From Siphonodentalium dalli (lineage: Eukaryota; Mollusca; Scaphopoda; Gadilida; Siphonodentaliidae), in NCBI GenBank assembly GCA_032622095.1, contig CP136061.1, positions 256,071,582-256,135,581 of the forward strand: DNA of 64,000 nt. The letters are read 5' to 3'. A program made the translations under genes and the position numbers. The number at the start of each line of letters is the position of its first letter. The first letter of the stretch is position 1. The notes under the pieces were generated by a model. It made no database searches. It was not told the origin of the DNA and saw only the letters and a list, made by a program, of their open reading frames with translations. This document shows, piece after piece, positions 43,382-54,110 of the stretch.

Positions 43382-44146
43382 TGTGCCAAGACAACCACAG
43401 GGACATAACTTTCAACCCGGGAAGAAGATAGGAAATCTCTGTCAGAGGGGCGCTCGATTACCACACATATCAGCGTCGCTGTTGACCACATCTAGATCAC
43501 AAAAGTACTGAGCACCAAATCGAATTAGCGAGCGTCCATGCAATAACATAGGGAAATGATTTGTGGAGTAAACAGAACACGGTCTTGAGGATTATCAAGA
43601 CCAGATGTATCGCCTAGAAAGCTACTGAAACCAGGAGAGTTAATAGGACCCATGGGGAGATGACGATAACTCAATTACCCTAAGTACGATGAACCGACGC
43701 GCCGTGAAAATACACATGGCCGTCATTAGCAGACACTGGGTATTTTAGGAAGAAGAAGCCGACATGATAAAACAGTTCTAACCAGTTTCTATCTGACCAA
43801 CACAAGCGATCATCACGAACCCTCGGACGCTTAGAAGAGCAGAGTGGAGCAATGGACGGAAATACAAGGTAAACATTATGCTCTTGTATTTCTAACAACG
43901 CCCCACTGATGCGCCGACGGAGGAAGAAGAAGAGCAGACGACAGGAAGATAAACTCAACCGGAACTCAACCGAGTAGAAGACAAGCAGATACATCCAACC
44001 TATGAAGACGGAAGAAGATCCCAACCCAAGCAGACGACAGGAAGAGAAACCCAGATACCGATGATTGAACATTATTGACTTTGTTATATATAAATAATCA
44101 AACCGTTCTGATAGCCTTAAGAGTTATATGTACCCGTATTGGCACA
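43382..44146 (+). repeat. 3' LTR
   Basis: 765 bp and, by reading line against line, identical to the 5' LTR. Followed by the TTCA target duplication at 44147-44150. The TATA-like motif is at 44085-44094. Confidence 0.95.
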
Positions 44147-44480
44147 TTCATTAGACTGTTTATATAGCCACGTACCGAACGTCAAATGTCCCAGATTGTT
44201 TGTATTGTTTTATTCCATAGTTATAAGCGACAATAAGTCTAATTAACGTTTATTTGTGACAAAAATGAACTGTTAAATTTCTGGTCTCTGTTAAAACAGT
44301 AACCACTATTGTGCGTTAGTTAAACAACCACATCTTTTTAGACCAGAAGATATTCGAAACAAAATCAATATTATGTGATAGATGCATTTCCGGACAGGAG
44401 TCTTCGATTCATATCTAATATTATATACCCCAGTAACTATATAATACATGTTTACAAAGAGATAATCCACGTTTAAGTCA

Positions 44481-44587
44481 GATAATATAGCTTCAAACTG
44501 TACACTATTTCAGCGAATGGAAATATTTCGGCTTGCGGCCTCGATCGATCCATTCACTGAAATAATGCACAGTTTGAAACTATTATC
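44481..44587. repeat. Palindrome with GC-rich tip
   Basis: Arms are GATAATATAGCTTCAAACTG to its complement with a few mismatches. The tip is CGGCTTGCGGCCTCGATCG. It sits just outside the right end of MITE D and 19 bases from exon 44607-44706. Confidence 0.85.
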
Positions 44588-44606
44588 CTATACATATATG
44601 GCATAC

Positions 44607-44706
44607 CTGATATCCGTGCTGTTTCTATGGATACGTCTATGTGTAGATACACAAGACCCGCCACATTCTCCCCGTTTATAACTACATGGGTATCCAAACT
44701 TGTTCT
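44607..44706 (-). CDS. Exon: first part of split EGF/EB-like module 2
   Basis: This 100-base exon has acceptor CGATTACAG, donor GTATGC, starts in phase 1 and ends in phase 2. It encodes NKFGYPCSYKRGECGGSCVS, then a hydrophilic stretch ending NSTDI. Three cysteines are present; the remaining CxC and last cysteine are on the exon at 36289-36216. The intron falls inside an enlarged loop (about 23 residues) between cysteines 3 and 4. It joins module 1 upstream through a glutamine codon. Confidence 0.85.
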
Positions 44707-44940
44707 CTGTAATCGAGAAATAACACACTTGCTCACTCTATATACAATGAAACAACTGCCAAATTGATATATACATACACGATTGCCATACACAATATAC
44801 TATAATATAATACATGTTGTGTATTTGTTTATAAATTAGAGTCCCTGTGTATCCATGTTGGTGTGTGTTAGCATTTTGAGTGTTCTCTTATCTGTATATA
44901 GTACATGTATATGCGTGAACTGTTTGTAGCAATTTGAGTT

Positions 44941-46313
44941 TAGTCCAAGTCTTCTCGTACTAACACCAGCTAAGATATTGGGTTGGCTAGATGCTGGATT
45001 TTAGTCCGAGATCGTCCCGTATGGTCTCTTATGACACGAGTTAAGCGTTAATGACCCGCTCAAATAAAACCACAATTTTATGAAATAAAATATCACAATT
45101 GCGACAATAAACGGATATTTTCCGCAGAAGACATGCTATTTGATCTGAAACCCACATCAGTTGTGAATTGAAAGCGGTAATTTAATGTGAAAAGAGACAA
45201 GTACCGCACTGTTTACAAATTGTTTAAAGTATGCGAACTCAGTTGACCTCGCCAGCTGTGTTCGGCATTTTCCGTTGTAAATATTCCGTAGATTTTCGAC
45301 TAACCACACAAATTACGATGAATTCTCCATTGTAATCGTAATTATGTGTGTCAATAAATAAAAAATAAATAGATTAAGTAAACATTGAAGATATAAATGT
45401 AATACATTAAATAAATTACGGGATTACAACCCTCTCAAAGTTTAAAACAGTGTAAACACAACGAACATTAGAATAAAAATGGCGCTACATTTCACCAACA
45501 TTTGGTGGACTTCCGCGAAATTAAGATATATACTAAGCGAACAGAGCAATATACTGCTCTTGTTAAGCACACAAAAAATAAAACAAAATTTGTATAAATT
45601 TTGAACCATACGTTTGAAAAAAGTCCCACTAAAAAGGAAGAACTATATTTCGAAATTGTGTGATTCGGTTCTCCGATTATTTTATCAACACAAAAGTCAA
45701 AATGCACATGGACGAACATCACAAACATGGCAAGTCAGACACAAGAGTTATAATTTGCTCCAATTTTGACAAGTTGCTTGCAAAAATTGTCAATAAAACT
45801 ACCGTTCTGATATGATCCTCCATTATGTCATTAAGTTTTTAGTGCGGGAATTGTTCTCAAAGCACATAGGAAACTGGACTTTGGGGCGATCGGTTTTCGC
45901 CATTTTGTTCGGAAAACCCCGCGCTATATATAGAAACGGACGCTAGTATACCCAAAACAAACTCCGGATTATGCCGAAGTTATTCGGACCACTTCGGCTT
46001 TCAGTTAAAACGTAAACAAACAGAGAAAAAAAGCGATGTTTGTGGCAATTAACCGGAATATTCTATGTGTAATTTAAGATTAAAGTTAGATTATTATACA
46101 CCATTATGACCATAAGATGTCACTCTTTCCGACGTATATAACATCACGTATTGATTTGCTAGGTAAATCGAGTAAAATACACAACAAATACCCGCCACAA
46201 ACCTTGGGCGTAAGTCGTGTCATAAGAGACCATACGGGACGACCTCGGACTAAAATCCAGCATCTAGCCAACCCAATATCTTAGCTGGTTTTAGTACGAG
46301 AAGACTTGGACTA
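44941..46313. mobile_element. Non-autonomous hAT-like element, 1373 bp
   Basis: Terminal inverted repeats of about 110 bp start TAGTCCAAGTCTTCTCGTAC with only a few mismatches between ends. Both flanks carry an exact 8-bp TTTGAGTT duplication (44933-44940 and 46314-46321), as for hAT elements. The interior is AT-rich with no transposase; frames at 45492-45728 show no domain. It lies in the host intron about 230 bases upstream of exon 44706-44607. Confidence 0.88.
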
Positions 46314-46321
46314 TTTGAGTT

Positions 46322-47369
46322 TACTCTTGAATGTTGTCTTTTTGTTTCGTATGCCAGCTGTGATCGACTTGGAGAACAGTGTCGGATATCGGTGTATGAC
46401 AATGCTCACGGTAACGATTCAAGCTATGTTGTATGGTGTGTGGACATACTGGCTTGGTGTGAATATATTTATTACATGATCCTACCATTATTCCATTCAA
46501 TAAACCCATTCTATAAATTGTGATAAGCAACATTCGTTGCGTAACAGAATATAGTGTCATGTGGCCGTTGACATTCGGTGTGTCGTCTGTTTACAATCCG
46601 TACCCTACGTCTCAAAATGGTTTCCAATATTTTTTCCAAAAAACTCGCTGTGGAGCAAGCTAGGACGTTTAACTGTTGCCGATACTCAAATATTCATGAT
46701 GATAAATATTGTGACAGTCTCCAAATCGCGACTAAGTATAGGCGTAACGTGAACTACAGTCAATCATAGAATACCATTTCCTTTTGTAGTTACCTGTCTA
46801 AATGAAAATAATAATAATATTTCACGAATCAAGATTAAGTCTCCTCTCATGATCTTCAAATATGATATATGTTATCATATAACCATAAACATGTATCTCA
46901 TGCACTAGAGACAGGGCTATTGTTATATATGCCACACAATGTATGGCTATATATGGATCCCAAATTGCATAGGGTTATGAGGACATGGCATTCCAGAATC
47001 GGTGCCAAGTAATTGCCAGATAGTTTGCACGAAAAATGTGTCTGCATTTGGTGTTATTGTTCTCATTTTACAACAGGAGAAAATTTATCGTAATTCATCG
47101 ACATGAATACATGTCGGCTTGTCACATAAAGCACATACAAATTCTTGGCAGGATGTAAGTAGGTCATCATCGATATTAGTAGATTGTTGAAGTTGTTGCA
47201 TAGTGTGATACATTGCACCTTTTTTCATAATAAGTCATTATGCTACCTTTTTCCTGCAACCCGAAAATACAATCCTGGTATTCAGGCAAGGCTTCACATA
47301 TCCTGTGTCCATGGCACTGTCCCAGACAATCCCAAATATTTATCAGGTGGTGACAACAAAGACTCCTTG
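46322..47369. other. Intron sequence, no confident features
   Basis: Short open frames on both strands (46321-46770) have no recognisable domain. Nothing else is supportable. Confidence 0.4.
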
Positions 47370-47810
47370 ACAGACTTCTATTTTTTTGCGAATGGTCAAG
47401 TGCTGTTTCAAAATCACTGAATTATGTTTGCCATGGGTCGAATGTCACGCGATACGGTCCGTGAATGGCGAAGTTCGCTTAGAGTTAGTTTCTGATCTCG
47501 TGCTAGTATGTTACCACGAGGAAGCGGATACATGTATGCTGTTACAAGCAGCCAATGCAGCACATCTCGGTCGGAAGCTAGTTATTGTTTTTATTCCCCT
47601 GATGTACATGTCGAAATACTAGAATGTTATGTTTCACGATGAATATGAGCTAGGTTAATTCTTCATAATGAAACAAAAAATAGGCCATGTGTCATTTACG
47701 TGAACGACACAGCGGGCAGTATTATTCAAGAGGTTTGTGAAACATTGCCTCTAATCCACGCGTTGACAGGCTACGACATTCACAAACACCTATATAATGA
47801 AGCCTTTTGT
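47370..47810 (+). pseudogene. Fragments of a repeat-associated HEEADT/HALTGCD-type protein
   Basis: Two pieces on the plus strand: ELVSDLVLVCYHEEADTCML followed by LQAANAAHLGRKLVIVF (to about 47600), and, after a gap and frame change, VCETLPLIHALTGYDIHKH (about 47730-47790). Both motifs are familiar from a large family of repetitive, probably transposon-encoded proteins in cnidarians, crustaceans and molluscs (HEEADT and HALTGCDT motifs). I do not know their biochemical role. Stops and frame changes make this copy dead. Confidence 0.5.
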
Positions 47811-49769
47811 CTTAGTAGTCAAAAGCAGTAAAATGTGATGCGACTTTTGCATCAATTTGTGCAATCTATTAATATTGACGATGACACTATATATCCCACC
47901 AAGAGTTTGCATAAATTATGGTGAGCTATAATGTCGTCAATTAGACAAATTAAAGCACACGTTCTTATGTTGTATAACCGAACACTGAAACACACCATCT
48001 ACAACCAGCAGCCACAGACTCCTTAAGGAATCACATTGACACATCTTCGTGCGACCTATATCAGTGATTGGCACACCATACTGACTCCCCAGCGTTGTGT
48101 ACCATGATCTGACAGCCATGGGTGGTCGCTCTTTGATTGAGTCCTGCAAACCAGTCAGATTATATTTCCTCCCGATCTACTGTGACTAATGAGCTTTGGC
48201 TGCAAAGATTCATGTGAATCTAACAAATGATCTTGTTTCAACGCAGACTGACCATGTAACGATGTATGTGAGAATGTCTACAATAACCGAAAGAGTGTAA
48301 ATTTTGACGACTCATAGGATGAGCAGAGTGAGAGAACATTTAAGGACTATATCTACTCAAATTATAGAACAGAAAGTAGTAGCATGTCTTGAAAACTGTT
48401 TGGCAACAACATATTATATACTGCAGAAGTCATTTCTTTATTGACAAAACAATCCACTGTATAGCAACTAATTTCGTTAATATAATTATTTCACCTGAAC
48501 ACATGTTTACACCAGAGATAGGCAACTTGAAATTAGAGGCTGGTAATTTGGGCATACAATTTCAATTTTCTTCAGACAACTTATATATATTGATATTACT
48601 TATCAAAACTGATCCAAAAAGCATATGTTAGTGATGATTCTTTTAATCTTTCTATATCTTTTTATCAAGTATTCCCCCAATAAATAAGTCCTTAAGATAA
48701 TCAATTACTCATTAGCTTAAATTAATGGAAACAATAGTAGGGTTCTTCGGTTTGTAACGGTTACCAGTTAACTCATCATTAACAATTCCCTTGTCCCCAG
48801 ATAACGAACTCAGTCACGTTTGTGGCGGAAAGTGTGAGAAACGTCGATCTTGTTGGCCGTTTTGGATGCCATCCTAATCTTATTGTCAAATATTTAGCGC
48901 ATGTAATGCCATATCTATTGTCAGTTGTGATCACATTCCCGACATGCGCGGCACAAATAAGAAAATGCCATTCTGTATAACGCAAGTCTCACTCATAAAC
49001 CATTATAGCCATATGTGTTAAGGTGAAATAGATATATATATATATAATATTTCCATAAATATTCAAGTAAAAATTGAAAAATATACGAAACAGTTGCCAG
49101 AAAGGTGATCGTTTGAGGTTTTAAATTACTAAATATAGACCAGTGTTCTCGTGATGTTATACCATAGCTTATCAAAATTTAATGTAATGTTGTAAAAATT
49201 ACAGAAATTAGTTAAAATTCTCATTTTTCATAATTTTTTTCTCCAAATTATAATCTTAGATCATGTTCAGACACCGTTATTTATAATTCCCGTCATCACT
49301 CTATACACTCTATTCACATCGATACTCTTGGCATTTCATTATTAAAATCGTTTTGATATGTCAACGGGGCAAGTTTTGAGCCATGTTGCGGATCAATAGC
49401 CCATGTGGTTCAGAATGTATAGCCATTTATATGTGACCATTTTTTTCTAAATCCAAGTAATTTTTCGCGATTTCCAAACATTCATCGCTATTTTTTCTAA
49501 CTAGCTCATAAAATGGTCTAGTTTTGTATCTCGTGCAGTTTATAACCGCAATAATTTGTTTATGATCTGACACATGTACTCGAGAAAATTCTCATTTTAT
49601 TTAGGGGTAAGAGTTGTCTTCCCTAAAAAATATATTTTGGGACTCTTTATGAAACGGACAACAAGCAAAATCTGATGAGCCATATGATGACTTTAATTTG
49701 ATATATAAAAACCATTGTTGGAGGGGGTGCAGACAACTCGAAAAATATCTGGTTTGGCCCAAGGACTAA
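47811..49769. other. Intron sequence, no confident features
   Basis: Overlapping short frames (47937-48149, 48389-48631, 48779-49175) show nothing I can name. 49022-49060 has a TA microsatellite. Confidence 0.4.
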
Positions 49770-49990
49770 ATACCACATATGGAAACTAGAGGTCAACATT
49801 CTGAAAACAAAGGTAGTTTATTTCTCACAGGAGCGACAATCCAAACATCTTAGTCTAATAGTTTTTCAGTCAATAATATCAATCTAGAAGTGGCTAGCTC
49901 ATTCACCTATTTTGGTATATATATGTCCAGCAATGGTCCCTTTATAGAAGCTAAACGCACTGCAGATAAAAATGTTGGGGAGTGGGAGAC
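49770..49990 (+). pseudogene. LINE reverse transcriptase fragment
   Basis: WKLEVNILKTKVVYF is followed, after a stop and frame change, by LEVASSFTYFGIYMSSNGPF and EAKRTADK. This is the segment after the catalytic YADD motif in LINE polymerases (KTKxxxF ... FTYLGxxxSxNG). It is too short to assign a clade. Confidence 0.65.
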
Positions 49991-50017
49991 AACTCCACCA
50001 TAGAAAGGATGCATTTG

Positions 50018-50275
50018 TTGTTTGATTGACTGAGGATTTAACGTCGTTTTAGCCTCTAGGCACAGTATCACAAAAGATATTAGCGATGCAACTTTGTAGC
50101 TAACTCGAACAGTGGATTAGATTAAACAATGAAATGAGCTATGTGCAACTAAAAGCAACCAAAACGATGTTTCCAGTTGGAGTCAGGAAAATAAATTCCA
50201 GAGCAAACTAGTGATCAATCATAATATAAAACGTGTAAAAGCAGTACAAGAAAAACAGCAAAATGTAAAACCTGC
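50018..50275 (+). repeat. Dispersed repeat R, copy 2
   Basis: TGATTGACTGAGGATTTAACG, CGTCGTTTTAGCC, GTGGATTAGATTAAACAATG and AAAAGCAACCAAAACGATG-type blocks correspond in order to 9258-9510. Confidence 0.55.
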
Positions 50276-50389
50276 ATGAAATATAAGAAGAAAATAAATA
50301 ACTAATGGTTGATTAGATAATTATAATATCTGATGAATCTGCCGTGAATCTTAATTAATTCATCAAGTTGACAATCGGGCGGCCGACCA

Positions 50390-50640
50390 TGCATGCCATC
50401 CGTCACTAATGACCAGCCTCGCTCCAGCACATACACGGGAGTCCACTTCCAGCCTCCCTTCACGCACATACATTGGTGTCCACTTCCAGCCTCGCTCCAG
50501 CACATATATGGGTGTCCCCTTCCAGCATCCCTTCACGTACATACATGGGTGTCCCCTTCCAGCCTCGCTCCAGCACATACATGGGTGTCCCCTTCCAGCC
50601 TCGCTCCACGCACATACACGAGAGTCCACTTCCAAATTTT
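50390..50640. repeat. Minisatellite, about 36 bp x 7
   Basis: The unit is CCTTCCAGCCTCGCTCCAGC followed by ACATACATGGGTGTCC, with a CACGTACATAC variant. All open frames here on both strands come from the unit length being a multiple of three. Confidence 0.85.
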
Positions 50641-50649
50641 ACCATTTCT

Positions 50650-51420
50650 TGTGAAACGTATCGAAATGTGAACCATAAAAGAGCAACCTCTGTTTCTTGA
50701 CAGACCTTGGAATTATTTGTTTTGGAATAATAGCATCAACTGGCATTGATTGTTTTGGAGGTGTCTCGATGGCAGAAGCTGCGTCCATTACATGCGCAAC
50801 AGGTTCCGGAATAGGGATGATATCAGTCTCCTTAACTTGTGTTGCTACATGTTGTGATATACTGACGAGTTTCTTTTGACTTTGTGTCTGAGTTCTGGCA
50901 TCAACACACTTTAGACACGATTGCTTAGTATGTCACATGTGGAATGGATGGTCGAGGACCGACTACTGTTTTTAGCATCAATATATGACAGACGCTTCTC
51001 AGCTTTACGTCGTTCAATCTTGAATTCATAGTACCAAATGTGGAACGAAAGATCCATTGCAGCATGCGAACCTGGACAGTTTGAACATCTCTTAAGATTC
51101 GTAAATCCTTATGATCATGACCAGAAATAGAACATTGTGCACGATTCTTTACTGGTACCACGTTCCTGGCCATGACAATACCCATGACAAAACATCGCAA
51201 TGGGTTTGGTACATATGTGCTTAAATCCATCTTCATATACATAACCTGTAATGTCGGTGGATGTTCGCACCGATTGAAGGTCAGAAGATAAATATTGATA
51301 GGAACTTTTTGTCCATCAATTATTTTTGTAAATCTGCGGACTTCTGTAAGTCCCTGTGGTGCTAACTCAGCCAATATATCTGACCCAGTTGAATCAGCTA
51401 TATCGCGAGTTCTCGACACA
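50650..51420 (-). pseudogene. LINE ORF1 (gag-like) pseudogene
   Basis: On the minus strand the frame from 51419 reads ELAPQGLTEVRRFTKIIDGQ, INIYLLTFNRCEHPPTLQV, STYVPNPLRCF, then QCSISGHDHKDL. This is the N-terminal fold and zinc-knuckle start of Jockey/CR1-type ORF1 proteins (VTxVRRxxRKxDGK ... LTFNxxxxPxxxxxxYxxxxVxxYIPNPLRCF). The knuckle region is scrambled by frameshifts. Continuation to about 50650 in another frame (IIPIPEPVAHVMDAASAIET) looks like the C-terminal part. It is not active. Confidence 0.65.
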
Positions 51421-51901
51421 GCTCTGCTACTATTCAGTGTCTTTGGGGAGTAATCAACACTGGTGTATTTGCAATGGATGTTAATTACACAAGAGCATCA
51501 GATTTTTCTTGAACATTGGATCAGAAGAGAGCACTTAGGTGGCCCAGTCCAGATCGGTTTGACACATTTTAATTGTCCGGCTATTATTTGTAGCGTTTTA
51601 TCAATTACAAATACAGAAGGTCTCTAGGCATTGGGACCGAAACCAAGTACCAAGTACTGAGGATATATCTCAGCATCAGTGGCAGTACCCAATTGAAATA
51701 TATATGTCATGAAGACGAAATGCAAACAGACATGACACGAGAGGAACAACATGCATGAGAAATAGAACACACAACTGGAGTAGACACCATAAACAAAAGA
51801 GAACAGCAAATAGCATAAACGTAATCTGAAACACTGTGTACATGCGTGACTAGTCGATTGACTGAGCCGGTTCATCTCAACCACCCGTCTGGAAGAGATA
51901 T

Positions 51902-52345
51902 GTGACCCGCCATATAAAATCCAGTCGTAAGTCGGGATTTTGTTACCCTCTCTTATATATGCGAGTCGACCATAGGTCGCCTCGCATATATAAGAGAATT
52001 CATTGGCCAAACAAGTTTGTATCATTTTTTTAAAATAAATGTTTCTTACAATTTTAGGACATAAAATAAAAAAACATCCATTACCCTGCAGGGAGCCCCA
52101 CACATATATAGAAGCATATAGAAGAGTGTCGTCTGCTCATGTTTGTCTGGGGCTCTGTATGGGTGAAATTATAAAATTGTTAAAGAATACAAGAACAAAT
52201 TATTAAAATTGTAAAAAATTGTTAGGCCAATGCATTCTCTCATATATGCAAGGCGACCTATGGTCGACTCGCATATATAAGAGAATGCATTGGCACAGGG
52301 TAAAAAAAATCCCGACTTACGACCGGATTTGATATGGCGGGTCAC
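51902..52345. mobile_element. MITE family B, copy 3
   Basis: The ends are GTGACCCGCCATATAAAATC and the complement, with ATAT on both flanks. Hairpins are at 51952-52008 (left, partly deleted at its base) and 52225-52300. The interior block with CTGCAGGGAGCCCCACACAT is shared with the copy at 983. Confidence 0.83.
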
Positions 52346-52639
52346 ATATAGGACCAAAGAGGACCAGGAACCTAAGCCATAGCCACATTAGGGGATTCTT
52401 ACCTCTCGCAGTGTGGCGGTAGGCTTATTCTACCCCGGGCCCACACGGGAAAGGATGCATTTGAAATTACGTAAACGGTTGCTTCAGATTCACCACCCAA
52501 GCGTTCATTGTATACGGTGAATTGGGTCGATACTCCCGTAGTGTCACCAAAAGGTGAGGATTATTAGCGCGCGCCGCGTGTATACTTTTCTCCAAATTCT
52601 TGATAGCTGGCCCGCTGGGCATTTTATTCATAGATAATG

Positions 52640-53180
52640 GGTTTTTCCGGTTTAAATGCCGAACTGCGCGACCAAGAAGCCGTGTCCGGTAAAAGGTGTA
52701 GTTGGGAATTTCAATTTCGTTTATTGTCCTTTACATTATTATGTCAATAACGTTGATTTTTGGTTTGTGACAAGCTATGTCAATTACCAATAAAAAAATT
52801 TAAAAAGATAATTTGTAAGTCTTATATTTCAACTTTTATAGATATTTTTCATAGTGTATGTAAATGAAATCCTTTTCTACATAAAAGTCTGACACAGCAG
52901 GTTACATCACCTCTGGTCGGCGCCCGACAATGAATGGCTAACTATTTCGCTATTCCATGAGTATAGATGTCCGACGGATTTAAAAGTCGAACTGCGCGAC
53001 CCGGAGGCCGAGTCCGATAAAAGGTGTAGTTGGGAATTTCAATTTCGTTTATTGTCCTTTACATTATTATGTCAATAATGTTTATTTTTGGTTTGTGACA
53101 AGCTATGTCAATTACAAATAAAATGAAAAAGGTAATTTGTAAGTCTTATATTTCAACGTTTAAAGACATTTTTATTTCTG
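52640..53180. repeat. Tandem duplication, about 345-bp unit
   Basis: Two copies share GTCGAACTGCGCGACC-type sequence, AAAAGGTGTAGTTGGGAATT, TCAATTTCGTTTATTGTCC and GACAAGCTATGTCAATTAC. Copy boundaries are about 52640-52985 and 52985-53180 or beyond. No coding signal. Confidence 0.7.
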
Positions 53181-53964
53181 CATCCCACTGAGGGTTGTGG
53201 TCGGAGACGGCCGGGTCGGCCGCCGGTTCGTTAATTAGGTTCTGGTTGTTATTGTTATTTTAACGGAATTCTGAGTTGGTCATTCGCGAAAAAATATATT
53301 TTATATTCTATAATTACAAACATGGGTATATAATATATGATCTTGAGCGTGTTACCATTTCTGACATTGGTTTTCTTGTATTTTTACTGTCAATCATTAT
53401 CATCAGAGCGAAAATGCTGGCGTAGAAGTAATATTAATATGAAACAGAAACAGAAACTGACTGATCAATTTATTCATATTGGAATTGCCCAAGTCCAATG
53501 AGACTAAGAATCTTGTTCTCCACGAGAAAACCACCGATAGCTAGAAGACTTTTGGATGCGAGACTCACACAATTTAATCCACGAAACTCAGCCAGGATTT
53601 CTGGAGCATTGACAACATTTTTGTAATTAATGCTTTACTTGTAATATCCGTGAAAAGGTATGTGGTATAAACTCAGATTAAACCAAATCACTGGTTAAAT
53701 ATATATCGCGTAATCGTGAACATGTACGACATTTTAAGTCAACAGTTTTAGCGAATGGCAATAGTCAGAGACGCTCCATTCTGCAGTTGGTTTACAATAT
53801 GGTGATAACGTCTTACCATTTATATTTCCCTCGTTCATAAATTACCTGATCGATGTTTTGACCAGCGCAGACGTGGAGGGAAAGTGAAAATTTGCTTGTT
53901 ATCCACGAGAAAGCAATCGATAGAAGCTAGAAGACTTAGTAAATTTGTCAATATTATGAAGTGT
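53181..53964. other. Intron sequence
   Basis: AT-rich. CCACGAGAAA and TAGCTAGAAGACTT occur twice (about 53520 and 53905), suggesting an older duplication. No exon seen. Confidence 0.35.
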
Positions 53965-54110
53965 CGATTACCACTGAATGAGGTCAGAGAGATGCCACAT
54001 ACATATTATGGAGGGTCGATTATCACCGAATGAGGTCGGAGAGATGCCACATACTATTATGGAGGGTCGATTACCACTAAATGAGATCGGAGAGATGCCA
54101 CATACTATGA
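53965..54110. repeat. Tandem repeat, about 53 bp x 2.7
   Basis: The unit contains GATTACCACTGAATGAGGTC, GGAGAGATGCCACATAC and TATTATGGAGGGTC. Confidence 0.85.

Larger units (their letters stand above)
38351..44146 (+). mobile_element. Internally deleted Ty3/gypsy-type LTR retrotransposon
   Basis: This 5796-bp element has two 765-bp LTRs that I find identical by eye, 8-bp terminal inverted repeats TGTGCCAA/TTGGCACA and a 4-bp target duplication TTCA (38347-38350 and 44147-44150). The internal order is leader, gag, -1 frameshift site, protease and PR-RT linker, then abruptly the C-terminal part of integrase, an acidic tail and a 3' region with small ORFs. Reverse transcriptase, RNase H and the integrase core are absent, so it needs a helper element to move. 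Identical LTRs indicate recent integration. The integrase tail motif and acidic extension resemble molluscan Ty3-like elements (from general knowledge). It is sense on the plus strand, antisense to the host gene. Confidence 0.93.
38166..44468. mobile_element. MITE family D, split by the LTR retrotransposon
   Basis: The left part (38166-38350) starts GGATTATCTCTTTAAATAAC. The right part (44151-44468) ends TACAAAGAGATAATCC. Both correspond to the uninterrupted copy at 55970-56332, including GTGGGTATAAAATAATAA on the left and TAGACCAGAAGATATTCGAA and TTTCCGGACAGGAGTCTTCG on the right. The Ty3-like element with its TTCA duplication lies between them, so this MITE is the older insertion. Part of the right half has no match in the other copy. 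Confidence 0.75.

Noticed and set aside
50302-50700. Several open frames on both strands
   Set aside because: Produced by a minisatellite whose unit length is a multiple of three.
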